Assembly (NCBI RefSeq): GCF_000738005.1
Contig: NZ_JHAL01000001.1
Span: 245,108-309,107, forward strand
Direction of reading: 5' to 3'
DNA from: Bifidobacterium crudilactis
GTDB lineage: Bacteria; Actinomycetota; Actinomycetes; Actinomycetales; Bifidobacteriaceae
DNA: 64,000 nucleotides
Positions 53,278-61,302 of this stretch are shown here, piece after piece. The notes under the pieces are model-generated. The model had not been told where the DNA came from. It saw only the letters and a program-made list of their open reading frames with translations, and did not search any database. Position 1 is the first letter of the stretch. Each line of letters begins with the position of its first letter. Both the position numbers and the translations under genes were made by a program.

Positions 53278-54206
53278 TATGCGCCCACTTTCACGTTGGC
53301 GAGTTCAATCAATGACCCGCGTAATTCATCTTGGTTCCGGACTCCCCAGCCGAGCGTCGCGTAGGGATTGGTGATGGGGCTTTTCCCGTCTTTCCGGCTT
53401 TCCTGACGCATGCGACGCATCCCTGCGATGTCTTTGCTGACGGTATCGGGGATGTTCACCCTGCTGTCGCTGTCCTCGACCCAGGTCACCGGTATCTCGT
53501 AGATTTGCATCCCACGACGTTCGGCCAGCACCAGCAGTTCGGTGTCGAAAAACCATTCGTCGTCTTTGATTCTGGGGAGCAGGGCGTCGGCGGCGGCTGC
53601 GGTCATGGCTTTGAAGCCGCACTGTGCGTCGTGGAATTTCACACCGAGATAGGTTCTGAGCATGAGGTTGTAGGTGCGTGAGATGAATTCGCGTTTCGTC
53701 GAACGGGTCACATCGGATTGCGCGAGCAGTCGGGAGCCGATGGATACGTCGGCCCCTCCGGCGAGCAGTGAGCCGATGAGTATGCCGGTGCAGCGAATAT
53801 CGGTGGAAAGGTCCACATCCATGTATGACACCACTCTGGCCAACGATTCCGACCATGCCAGTTTCAGGGCGGCACCCCGGCCTTTGCGCCCGATGCGGAC
53901 GGCCCTCAGCGATTCAGGGTATTGCGCGCACAGGGCCGTCGCGACATCCCATGTGGCGTCGGTGCTGGCGTTGTCGGCGATGATGATGTTCCAGGTGAAG
54001 GCGCTGCCCGGGTTGGCTTCATGGGAAAGGTAGGCTTCCAGCGTCTGAATGCAGGTCTGCAGGGTGTGTTCCTCGTTGTACACGGGAATCACGATATCCG
54101 CATCCACCTGTTGCGGATGGCCACGGCGGTCGATGATTGCCGTGCCTTGCGGGGTTGTTCCGTCATGCTTCGGACTGGGTTCCGTGGGTTTCTTGTTGGT
54201 GTTCAT
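53277..54206 (-). CDS. GT2 family glycosyltransferase (polyprenyl-phosphate sugar synthase-like)
   Basis: 309 residues from the ATG at 54206, which has TGGAAGC upstream. The GT-A fold begins DADIVIPVYNEEHTLQTC; the DxD-like motif is MDVDLSTD, with IADNASTDATWDVA earlier and CGFKAMTAAAADALL later. It resembles dolichol-phosphate mannose or glucose synthases that load a lipid carrier. There is no C-terminal helix pair. An upstream in-frame ATG near 54260 is possible. It is coupled to the GT39 gene. Confidence 0.88.
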   Translation of the reverse strand: MNTNKKPTEPSPKHDGTTPQGTAIIDRRGHPQQVDADIVIPVYNEEHTLQTCIQTLEAYLSHEANPGSAFTWNIIIADNASTDATWDVATALCAQYPESLRAVRIGRKGRGAALKLAWSESLARVVSYMDVDLSTDIRCTGILIGSLLAGGADVSIGSRLLAQSDVTRSTKREFISRTYNLMLRTYLGVKFHDAQCGFKAMTAAAADALLPRIKDDEWFFDTELLVLAERRGMQIYEIPVTWVEDSDSRVNIPDTVSKDIAGMRRMRQESRKDGKSPITNPYATLGWGVRNQDELRGSLIELANVKVGA

Positions 54207-54359
54207 GCTTCCATGAAAGTGCCGGAGCCTTGCCGTTTTCTTCGGCCGACATTCATGTTGCATCCGATGCGGGAAAGAATTCTCTGAATGATTTCTGGAT
54301 GTCTTCTGTGCCTGAGAGGGCTTCAGCGGGTCTCGGGAGTCCCTCAGCGTGCTGATCGC

Positions 54360-54474
54360 CGTATGTGTAGGGATTCTGAAGTAGACAGGGCCGTGGAGAT
54401 GCGGAAAATAGCGGAACCGCAATAGCGGTTGTTGCGTAGTAGCCGACGGCTCTTAAAAAATCCCTACACAAACG
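54360..54474. mobile_element. Miniature element with 16-bp terminal inverted repeats, copy B
   Basis: Ends CGTATGTGTAGGGATT (54360-54375) and the complement of CGTTTGTGTAGGGATT (54459-54474) differ at one position and match copy A at 44631-44733. The 115-bp interior contains its own small inverted repeats (AGCGGAACCGC and nearby). It lies between the deacetylase and GT2 genes. Confidence 0.55.
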
Positions 54475-54515
54475 CAGCGAAAGCCCCGGTTATGGTGTGA
54501 AAGCTCTCGGAATGC

Positions 54516-55784
54516 CTATTTCGTCTGAGGTGCCACTTCATTCTTGGCCACCCATTCGGGGAAGCGACCATCCATCGCAATCAGGTCGTTGACCGTCACG
54601 AACTCATATCCCTGTGCATGCAGGGCGTCGATGATGGAGGGGAGCACGTTCACGTCTTCGGTTCTGTCGCCGCCGCCGTCATGCATGAGGACGATTGCGC
54701 CGGAGTACGCGTGTTTCAACACCTGATCCTTAATGGCCTGTTCGCCGGGCCTCTTCCAGTCCAAGGTGTCTGTGGTCCAGAGAATGTTGGAGCTGACCAT
54801 ATCCGAGGCGTCGCTCCAGCATTGTTTGTTGAATGCGCCATAGGGGGCCCTCAGCATACGGGATTGCGTGTTGGATGCACTGCTGATGGCGCTGAATCCC
54901 GCATCCAGCTCCTTGCGCAGGGCGTCCCGTCCCAGTGTCGTCAAATCAGGGTGAGTGTTGCTGTGGCTGGCGACCTGGTTGCCGTCGGCAAGGATTTGCT
55001 GCTCCATCTGGGGCATTTCCGCCGACTGCTTGCCAATGTCGAAGAAGGTGGCTTTGGCGCCTTTGCTTTTGAGGATGTCGAGTATCGGAGCGGTGAAATT
55101 GCTTGGTCCGTCATCGAAGGTCAGCGCGATGACCTTCTTGTCCTCCGGTGGCTTGGGGCTCAGGGAGTTGATTTTCAGTTGGGTCGGTTGCTTGGTCACC
55201 GACTTGTCGACCTGCTCGCCGGAACGATCGCCGACCCAATACTCCTGCCGGCCTGCCCGGCCTTGCTGTTCGACGAACTGTATGGCGCCACCGGTGGTGA
55301 CGCTGGTGTCGAAGGGAATGTCCTTCTCATGAACGGTGTGCTTCTCCTCGAGGTCCTTGCCGTCCTGAACCGTGATTGAATCGTTGGAGCGCAGATAGGT
55401 ATTGCCGAGGTCACCACTGCTGATGGTCGCATTGTTGTTCTTCACCGATATGCCGGCCCCGCCATGTTCTTCAAGGGTCTTGCCGGTGAGGGAAAGCAGT
55501 CTGCCGGCCTTCTTGTCAAAGTCGTGATGCTCTTCAAGAATGTCTTTGAGACTTTGGTTGGCGGTGACCTGCATGGCGACGTTGTTGATGGTCACGTTGA
55601 AGGTGCGGTAGTTGTTCCACCAGAACCATGCGCCGAAGACCAGGGCTGCGCACAGTGCCACGGAGATGACGGACACGGCGATTCTGGTGTTGCGTCGCTT
55701 CGGAGACGTGGGGATGTCGAGCGCCTCGACACCGTTTCCACGTAAGGACGATGATGACTCACCGTTGTTCTCGTTCGCTCCCAT
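54516..55784 (-). CDS. Membrane-anchored polysaccharide deacetylase with DUF348/G5-like region
   Basis: 422 residues. One helix (about 33-53), then VTINNVAMQVTANQSLKDIL, resembling a DUF348 domain, and an IPFDTSVTTG to YWVGDRSGEQVDKS stretch resembling a G5 domain. The C-terminal NodB-type deacetylase has TFDDGPSNFT, HSNTHPDL, RAPYG and LMHDGGGDR. It would remove acetyl groups from peptidoglycan or another wall glycan, affecting lysozyme resistance. The start at 55784 has GGGGAAG upstream. The DUF348-G5 pairing is better known from RpfB-like resuscitation factors. Confidence 0.88.
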   Translation of the reverse strand: MGANENNGESSSSLRGNGVEALDIPTSPKRRNTRIAVSVISVALCAALVFGAWFWWNNYRTFNVTINNVAMQVTANQSLKDILEEHHDFDKKAGRLLSLTGKTLEEHGGAGISVKNNNATISSGDLGNTYLRSNDSITVQDGKDLEEKHTVHEKDIPFDTSVTTGGAIQFVEQQGRAGRQEYWVGDRSGEQVDKSVTKQPTQLKINSLSPKPPEDKKVIALTFDDGPSNFTAPILDILKSKGAKATFFDIGKQSAEMPQMEQQILADGNQVASHSNTHPDLTTLGRDALRKELDAGFSAISSASNTQSRMLRAPYGAFNKQCWSDASDMVSSNILWTTDTLDWKRPGEQAIKDQVLKHAYSGAIVLMHDGGGDRTEDVNVLPSIIDALHAQGYEFVTVNDLIAMDGRFPEWVAKNEVAPQTK

Positions 55785-56150
55785 GACTTCCCCCTGACTC
55801 TTCCCCTGCTCGTTACCCGCAACTATTGTAGTGGGAAAGCCACGAAAAGTTAATGTTGATTAGTACAAAGTACTTTGTTCTGTAAAGCTTTCTGGAGTGC
55901 GGCTATTGCCAATCGGGAGAAGGGATGAAAGGGGTCTTTCCATGAAGGGCAAATCTCGGTGCTGCCAAGATGCACCAAATCGACACCTCCTGTCGCTGTC
56001 AACTGTTCACCGGCCATTTCCTCTGCGGCTATTCAAGTGGGCAAATCACCGCTCGGAAGATGAGCGCTTCGCGGCCGTCCGGCGCGTGGATGGGGCGGTC
56101 GTTCGGTGCCGAGGGCGTCGGCAGGTCATCATGCCGATGGAGCGTGCGGC
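55785..56150. other. Interval upstream of the winged-helix regulator
   Basis: About 365 bp holding a palindrome (55865-55878) and a weak open frame (55942-56154) that overlaps the next gene as ATGA. Confidence 0.5.
55865..55878. promoter_or_regulatory. Perfect 14-bp palindrome, possible operator
   Basis: ACAAAGTACTTTGT, a perfect palindrome about 285 bp upstream of the winged-helix regulator gene and 80 bp upstream of the deacetylase start. Either gene could be controlled from it. Confidence 0.5.
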
Positions 56151-56154
56151 ATGA
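55942..56154 (+). CDS. Doubtful small ORF, possibly a relic
   Basis: 70 codons beginning MKGKSRCCQDAPN, with AAAGGGG upstream and an ATGA overlap with the regulator. It is rich in Arg and Cys, has no helix pattern or known family, and its composition looks non-coding. Genes of this regulator class are often preceded by a small membrane protein; this may be a decayed one. Translation is doubtful. Confidence 0.25.
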   Translation: MKGKSRCCQDAPNRHLLSLSTVHRPFPLRLFKWANHRSEDERFAAVRRVDGAVVRCRGRRQVIMPMERAA

Positions 56155-56444
56155 GCGATGCACTCGATCCGGTCATTCATCCTGCCTCCAGACTGAGAAT
56201 CATGACGACCCTGTACCGGACGGACCATGGACATCCCGTCAGCTTTCAGGAGCTCGCCGCTTCGCTCCGAATGACCTCGGGGAACCTGGCCGTTCATCTG
56301 CGGAGATTGGAACACGCCCGCTACATCAACATCGAGAAAAGCATCGAGCTGAAGAAGCCGGTGACGAGAATCTCGCTCACCGCATCGGGGCGTCGAGCAT
56401 TCAACAATTATCTCGAGACATTGCAACAGCTATTGCAGGGATGA
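56151..56444 (+). CDS. Winged-helix transcriptional regulator
   Basis: 97 residues. SRLRIMTTLYRTDHGHPVSF, then LAASLRMTSGNLAVHLRRLE, is an ArsR/MarR-like helix-turn-helix (the HTH_27 type); the wing is VTRISLTASGRRAF. ATG at 56151 has GGAG upstream. It probably binds the palindrome at 55865. No metal-binding cysteines are present. Confidence 0.82.
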   Translation: MSDALDPVIHPASRLRIMTTLYRTDHGHPVSFQELAASLRMTSGNLAVHLRRLEHARYINIEKSIELKKPVTRISLTASGRRAFNNYLETLQQLLQG

Positions 56445-56486
56445 TGACTGAGCAGTCGACGCGACGAAACGCCGTGGACCGAGCCC

Positions 56487-56517
56487 TTGACCTGGAGCTA
56501 ACTCCAAGTTCTAGAAT
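56487..56517 (+). promoter_or_regulatory. MerR-type promoter with 19-bp spacer
   Basis: TTGACC (56487-56492) and TAGAAT (56512-56517) are exactly 19 bp apart, and the spacer carries the dyad TGGAG-N4-CTCCA. This over-long spacer with a central dyad is the hallmark of promoters activated by MerR regulators through DNA distortion. Confidence 0.82.
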
Positions 56518-56524
56518 CGCAGTC

Positions 56525-56962
56525 ATGCTTAAGAAAAACAACACCGTGCGTCTGCTCGGTGAAGCCGACGGCGCCCCGGAGGAGTGGTCGGTGCCGCGTT
56601 GGTCGATTGGACAGGCCGCTGAACGCACAGGGGTCTCTGCAGATACGCTCCGATACTACGAACGCGAAGGAATCCTCTCTCCCGCCGGACGCACACCAGG
56701 TGGCCTTCGTCGCTACAGTGAACTGGATCTCGAAAAAATATCCTGTGCGCACTGGCTTCGGTGTGCGGGGGTGTCATTGAACACCATCAGGGAGTTCGAT
56801 GCACTCCGTGACGGCGGCAGGCAGACCCTCAGCGGAAGAAGGGCCTTGCTTGAAGACCACCTTGATGAGCTGGAGCGAAAGCGGGAGGAAATCGACGCGT
56901 CGATGACCTCCATCAAGGCGAAAATCGCCAAATACGACCGTCTGATTGAGGAACGACAATGA
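56525..56962 (+). CDS. MerR family transcriptional regulator
   Basis: 145 residues. WSIGQAAERTGVSADTLRYYEREGILSP is the MerR winged helix, followed by GLRRYSELDLEKI and a C-terminal coiled coil rich in Glu, Lys and Arg. There is no Cys-rich metal site; a ligand or redox signal through one of its few cysteines (SCAHWLRC) is possible. ATG at 56525 is seven bases after the -10, so the mRNA is leaderless; the longer frame upstream overlaps the promoter. It is coupled to the DMT transporter (ATGA), which is its likely target. Confidence 0.88.
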   Translation: MLKKNNTVRLLGEADGAPEEWSVPRWSIGQAAERTGVSADTLRYYEREGILSPAGRTPGGLRRYSELDLEKISCAHWLRCAGVSLNTIREFDALRDGGRQTLSGRRALLEDHLDELERKREEIDASMTSIKAKIAKYDRLIEERQ

Positions 56963-57873
56963 CCGCACGCGCACGAGCCTTCATCGCCCTGGTCGCAGCC
57001 GCTGCGTTCTGGGCGGGCAATTACGTCTTCGGCCATGTCGCGGTCGCCACTATGTCCCCCTTCAGCATCGTGTTGTTTCGTTGGGCGCTCGCGCTGATAC
57101 CGCTGGGTATCATCGCCCAGTGTCTTGAGCACCGGCGCTGGAAGGATCTCCTGGCTCATTGGCCCTTCCTGCTCATGCAGGCAGCTCTCGGCATGTTCGC
57201 CTACAACATCCTGCTGTATGCGGCTCTCCATGTATCGACCGCGTTCGAGGCGTCACTGATCAATGCCGCGAATCCCGCTTTGATCGCCGTAGCCGCCACG
57301 GTGCTGCTTCATGAGCGGATTGGCTGGAAAGGTGCTGTGGGCATCGCCCTGGCGCTGTTCGGCGTGCTGATTGTGCTGACCCGGGGCGACATATCCACAC
57401 TGTTCCGCAATGCTTTCGGCCCCGGGGCCCTGCTGATGATAGGAGCCATAGTCGTCTGGACCGCTTACAGCATCGCTGGCCGCATGGGGCCTCGACTGCC
57501 TCCTGTGTCCTCGGTCCTGGTGCAGGCGATGTTCGTGGTCATCGTCATGGGTGCTGCGGCGCCCTTCGTGGGAGTCACTCTACCGACCAGTACCGAGGCA
57601 TTCGCGTCCCTGCTGTTCATCGCGGTGTTTCCCTCATGCCTGTCCTACGTGCTGTGGAACGTCGCTTTGACGCAGATTCCATCCGGCATGGCAGGAGTGT
57701 TCCTCAATCTCATCACCCTGTTCACGGCGATATGGGCTCTGATGACAGGAGAGACCATTACGGTCTCGCAGATTGTCGGCGGGCTCGTCATCATAGGCGG
57801 TGTCATGCTGACGGCGCTCTCGAAGCGAGGAGACGGCAACCACGTCGAGGCGGATGTCCCCCGAGAGGTCTGA
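56959..57873 (+). CDS. EamA/DMT family transporter
   Basis: 304 residues, ten predicted helices arranged as two EamA repeats: AAAFWAGNYVFGHVA begins the first, and GALLMIGAIVVWTAYSIAGR the second. SYVLWNVALTQIPSGMAGVFLNLITLF is typical of the family. It exports or imports small metabolites or drugs; the substrate is not predictable. It is cotranscribed with the MerR gene, which suggests inducible efflux. Confidence 0.88.
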   Translation: MTARARAFIALVAAAAFWAGNYVFGHVAVATMSPFSIVLFRWALALIPLGIIAQCLEHRRWKDLLAHWPFLLMQAALGMFAYNILLYAALHVSTAFEASLINAANPALIAVAATVLLHERIGWKGAVGIALALFGVLIVLTRGDISTLFRNAFGPGALLMIGAIVVWTAYSIAGRMGPRLPPVSSVLVQAMFVVIVMGAAAPFVGVTLPTSTEAFASLLFIAVFPSCLSYVLWNVALTQIPSGMAGVFLNLITLFTAIWALMTGETITVSQIVGGLVIIGGVMLTALSKRGDGNHVEADVPREV

Positions 57874-57995
57874 GGGGCTTGTCCCCGCTATGCGAAGGCG
57901 TTCAGAAGGCCAAGCGAACAATCAGAGGCATGGAGGCAGTGCCCGGTGTAGACGACACGACGGCAGTCGCCTCTGAGAGCAGGACCCTGATTGCT

Positions 57996-58316
57996 CTAGT
58001 GTTCGCCGAAGCGTTTCGTGAGCTTTTCCTCGCTCGCCTGCATCAGGTCATCCGCTGTGAAACCGTACTTGTCCGCCATGATGAGCAGGTTGTCGAGAAC
58101 ATCGGCAAGTTCCTCGCGAATATGCAATAGCTGCCCGTCTTCGGAGAGCTTCTGCTCGTGGGGGTGGTCCCTGCCGATTTCATGGGTGCGCACCGCCTGC
58201 GCCAACTCTCCGAGCTCTTCGCTCATGAAAGCCAACCTGACGAAGGGCGGGTAGGGGTACCATTGTCGGCTGATGTAGAAGTCTTTCAGCCATCGGGCAT
58301 GATCGTGGATGTCCAT
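57996..58316 (-). CDS. MazG-like nucleotide pyrophosphohydrolase
   Basis: 106 residues, the length of single-domain MazG proteins. The metal-binding pattern is SEELGELAQAVRT (ExxE) and REELADVLDNLLIMA (ExxD). It would hydrolyse nucleoside triphosphates or modified nucleotides. The start at 58316 follows AAGGTCGAAG. A TATAGT about 45 bp upstream may be its -10. It is divergent from the LOG gene. Confidence 0.87.
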   Translation of the reverse strand: MDIHDHARWLKDFYISRQWYPYPPFVRLAFMSEELGELAQAVRTHEIGRDHPHEQKLSEDGQLLHIREELADVLDNLLIMADKYGFTADDLMQASEEKLTKRFGEH

Positions 58317-58379
58317 GAGCTTCGACCTTCGGGAAGAGACGTTGTTGAACTTCGAATCACTATAGGCAGAGGAGCGGAA

Positions 58380-58988
58380 TTGACCCGGAACATTGTGGTG
58401 TACTGCGGCGCGGCAAACGGCAATAGCGCGGATTTCACGGCGACGGCGATAGCGGTCGCGGACTGGATTGTGGACAACCGCTACACGATGGTGTACGGCG
58501 GGGGCAGCGTCGGACTCATGGGCACCACGGCGAAACGAGTGCTCGACCGCGGCGGCAGTGTGCACGGCGTCATCCCGAAGATACTGCGGGACCGTGGCAC
58601 CGCGATGGAAGGTCTGACCCAGCTGAGCGTCGTCCCCGACATGACCGCGCGCAAACACATGATGTTGGAACTCGGCGACGTCTGTCTGGCGTTGCCTGGA
58701 GGTCCGGGCACGCTGGAGGAGATCAGCGAGGCTTTTTCCTGGGCGCGGCTGGGGCTGAACAACAATCCCTGCATCTTTCTCGACGTGCATGATTTCTGGA
58801 AGCCTCTGGCCCAGATGTTCGACACCATGGTCGCCAATGCTTTCCTGACAGCGGAGGATCGTAAGAAGCTGCTGTTCACATCCTCGCTTGATTCATTGAA
58901 CGAGTGGATATCTTCGTATGAGCCTCCTGCCATACGGCAGTACCATACTTCCACCTCCGACGAGAGGTCCTCGGAGGGTGGCAGATAG
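58380..58988 (+). CDS. LOG family protein (putative lysine decarboxylase fold)
   Basis: 202 residues. YTMVYGGGSVGLMG and the PGGPGTLEEI motif identify the LOG/TIGR00730 family, phosphoribohydrolases acting on nucleoside 5'-monophosphates. The start is a TTG at 58380, fixed by GAGGAG upstream; extending the frame further runs into the MazG promoter. It and MazG diverge, and both act on nucleotides. Confidence 0.88.
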   Translation: MTRNIVVYCGAANGNSADFTATAIAVADWIVDNRYTMVYGGGSVGLMGTTAKRVLDRGGSVHGVIPKILRDRGTAMEGLTQLSVVPDMTARKHMMLELGDVCLALPGGPGTLEEISEAFSWARLGLNNNPCIFLDVHDFWKPLAQMFDTMVANAFLTAEDRKKLLFTSSLDSLNEWISSYEPPAIRQYHTSTSDERSSEGGR

Positions 58989-59177
58989 ACCGCGTCCAGA
59001 CACCGGCTGCCCGTATGCGAGGTGAAGGACCGCGTGTTCTTGCCGGAGCGGAAGTTCGGGTGCTTCCCCGAGGTTCCCGGTAGAATGGAATACCATATCC
59101 ATCGTGACATTGATAGGGCAGCTGTCGGTTTAGGGCGTTGATGAGCATCGGCGCCCGGAGCGGCACTGGGAGGGCTC

Positions 59178-59885
59178 ATGAAAATCCTTGTTGTGGATGA
59201 CGACCGCACATTTACGGAAATGTTGCGCGCCGCCCTGCTGACGCAAGGGTATGAGGTCGCAGTAGCCTCCGCGGGCAGCGGTTGCCTCGCTGCGGTGCCG
59301 CAGGAGAAACCGGATTTGATACTGCTTGACATGGAGTTGCCGGACACTGACGGTCTGAGCGTCATACGAAGCGTTCGCCGGTGGAGCGATGTGCCGATTC
59401 TGGTGGTTTCGGGCCAGGGTGCCACTGCCGAACAGGATGTTCCCGAGGTCATCGAGGCCTTGGATGCCGGTGCGGACGAGTATGTGCCGAAGCCTGTGGC
59501 TCTGGACGAGATTCTTGCCCGGGTGAGGGCACTTTGCAGACGAATTCCCCATGACAGTGGAGCGCCTCTGGTCACCATGGGGCATGTCACCATCGACCTG
59601 TCCACGCATTCGGTGTTCAGACAGTTCCGCGGACGCCAGACCAGGGTGCAGCTGACTCCCACGGAGTGGAAGGTGCTGCAGATGCTGGTCAAGAATGTCG
59701 GACGTCTGGTTACCAGACAGGATTTGCTCACCGAGATATGGGGGAGCGAACATGTGCATGATTCGGGCAATCTGAGACTGTACGTCTCCCAGTTGCGCAA
59801 GAAGATCGAGCAGGACCCGGCGAAGCCGCAGTTCCTGAAAACGGAGACCGGCATGGGGTATCGCTTGGAGCTTCAGGATAGCTGA
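59178..59885 (+). CDS. OmpR/KdpE-type response regulator, apparently orphan
   Basis: 235 residues. The receiver domain has DDD at positions 8-10, the phospho-acceptor aspartate in LILLDMELPD and the lysine in EYVPKPVA. The effector is a winged helix with LTPTEWKVLQMLVKN and a GTGYRL-like MGYRLEL end. ATG at 59178 has GGGAGGG upstream. No histidine kinase is next to it, so the partner kinase lies elsewhere. Confidence 0.9.
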   Translation: MKILVVDDDRTFTEMLRAALLTQGYEVAVASAGSGCLAAVPQEKPDLILLDMELPDTDGLSVIRSVRRWSDVPILVVSGQGATAEQDVPEVIEALDAGADEYVPKPVALDEILARVRALCRRIPHDSGAPLVTMGHVTIDLSTHSVFRQFRGRQTRVQLTPTEWKVLQMLVKNVGRLVTRQDLLTEIWGSEHVHDSGNLRLYVSQLRKKIEQDPAKPQFLKTETGMGYRLELQDS

Positions 59886-60089
59886 CATCACGGTGTTCTG
59901 CGCAATAATCCCTGCGCAACTCCCTGTACAGGTCTCTCAACCATTCTCCAAACGACTCTCCGGACCATCGCGTGCCTGGTGGAGGAGTGCCGCACGAAGT
60001 GGCGCACGGGATTGTGAACCCTGCCACAGTCCGTGGAGTTATGCGGACGCAAGAGGAAATTCGTATCGTGGGCAGTGGATAATGAAGGT

Positions 60090-61157
60090 ATGACTATTGC
60101 CACACCGGAGCGTTACGCTCACATGCTTGAAGCCGCCAGAAGCGGAGGATATGCATATCCCGCCATTAATGTCACCAGCACCCAGACACTTAATGCGGCG
60201 CTCCAGGGTTTTGCCGAGGCGGAGTCCGATGGCATCATTCAGGTATCCGTCGGCGGGGCCTCGTACCTTTCGGGGCAGGCCGTCGCAGACAGAGTCACCG
60301 GGTCTCTCGCGCTTGCGGCCTTCGCCAGAGAGGTCGCCAAACGCTATTCGCATATCACGATTGCACTGCACACCGATCATTGCGCGGTGCAGTATCTTGA
60401 CGAGTGGGTACGGCCACTGTTGGCATATGAGGCGGAGCAGGTTGCACATGGCGAGGAACCGGCCTTCCAATCGCATATGTGGGACGGCTCCACGGTGCCT
60501 CTCGACCAAAATCTGACCATCGCCGAGGAGCTTCTCGATAAATCGCAGGCGGCCCGTACCGTGCTTGAAATCGAGATCGGCGCGGTCGGCGGCGAGGAGG
60601 ACGGTCATCGTGCCTCCGAGAACGCCAAGCTCTACTCCACGCCCGAGGATGCCGTCGAAGTCGCCCGACGGCTGGGACTGGGCGAAAGAGGCCGATACAT
60701 CGCGGCCTTCACCTTCGGCAATGTGCACGGTGCCTACAAACCCGGATTCGTGAAATTGCGCCCGGACATTCTCGGTGACATCCAGCGGGAAACCGCATCG
60801 GCTGTGTCGCAGGGGAAGGTCGAGGGACTGGATGCCTCCACGCGTTATCCTGACGATAAGCCCTTCATGCTGGTGTTCCACGGAGGTTCGGGCTCATCTC
60901 CCGAGGACATCGCGACGGCGGTCGGCAACGGTGTGGTGAAGATGAATATCGACACCGATACGCAGTACGCCTTCACCCGCGCGGTGGCGGGCCATATGTT
61001 CGCCAACTACGACAAGGTTCTCAAAATCGACGGTGAGGTCGGAGAAAAGAAGCAGTATGACCCGCGTTCGTGGGGGAAGCAGGGGGAAATCTCGATGGCG
61101 CAACGGGTCGTCGAAGCGTGCCAGGAGCTGGGTAGCGCCGGACATGCATTGCGATAG
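60090..61157 (+). CDS. fba: Class II fructose-bisphosphate aldolase
   Basis: 355 residues. Zinc-binding histidines are in LHTDHC and FHGGSGSS, and ASYLSGQAV and FGNVHGAYKPGF are family blocks. It splits fructose-1,6-bisphosphate; in bifidobacteria this is mainly for gluconeogenesis or hexose interconversion, since glycolysis runs through the phosphoketolase route. ATG at 60090 is six bases after GATAAT (60078-60083), so it is probably leaderless. Confidence 0.95.
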   Translation: MTIATPERYAHMLEAARSGGYAYPAINVTSTQTLNAALQGFAEAESDGIIQVSVGGASYLSGQAVADRVTGSLALAAFAREVAKRYSHITIALHTDHCAVQYLDEWVRPLLAYEAEQVAHGEEPAFQSHMWDGSTVPLDQNLTIAEELLDKSQAARTVLEIEIGAVGGEEDGHRASENAKLYSTPEDAVEVARRLGLGERGRYIAAFTFGNVHGAYKPGFVKLRPDILGDIQRETASAVSQGKVEGLDASTRYPDDKPFMLVFHGGSGSSPEDIATAVGNGVVKMNIDTDTQYAFTRAVAGHMFANYDKVLKIDGEVGEKKQYDPRSWGKQGEISMAQRVVEACQELGSAGHALR

Positions 61158-61302
61158 GCCGCTTTTCTGACCGTGCACACGCATCCGTGCGCTTAACCGT
61201 GCGCTGATTCGGGCCGGAGGGCTGACCGGATACCGCTCCAGGCTTCGGGGTATTCTCATTGTGGCGGACGGGGTGTCCCCGACGCACGAATGGAGGTGCA
61301 GT

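Noticed and set aside
55970..56524. Extension of the MerR frame upstream to give 330 residues
   Set aside because: The extra part overlaps the winged-helix regulator in another frame and contains the MerR promoter, so it cannot be the natural start.
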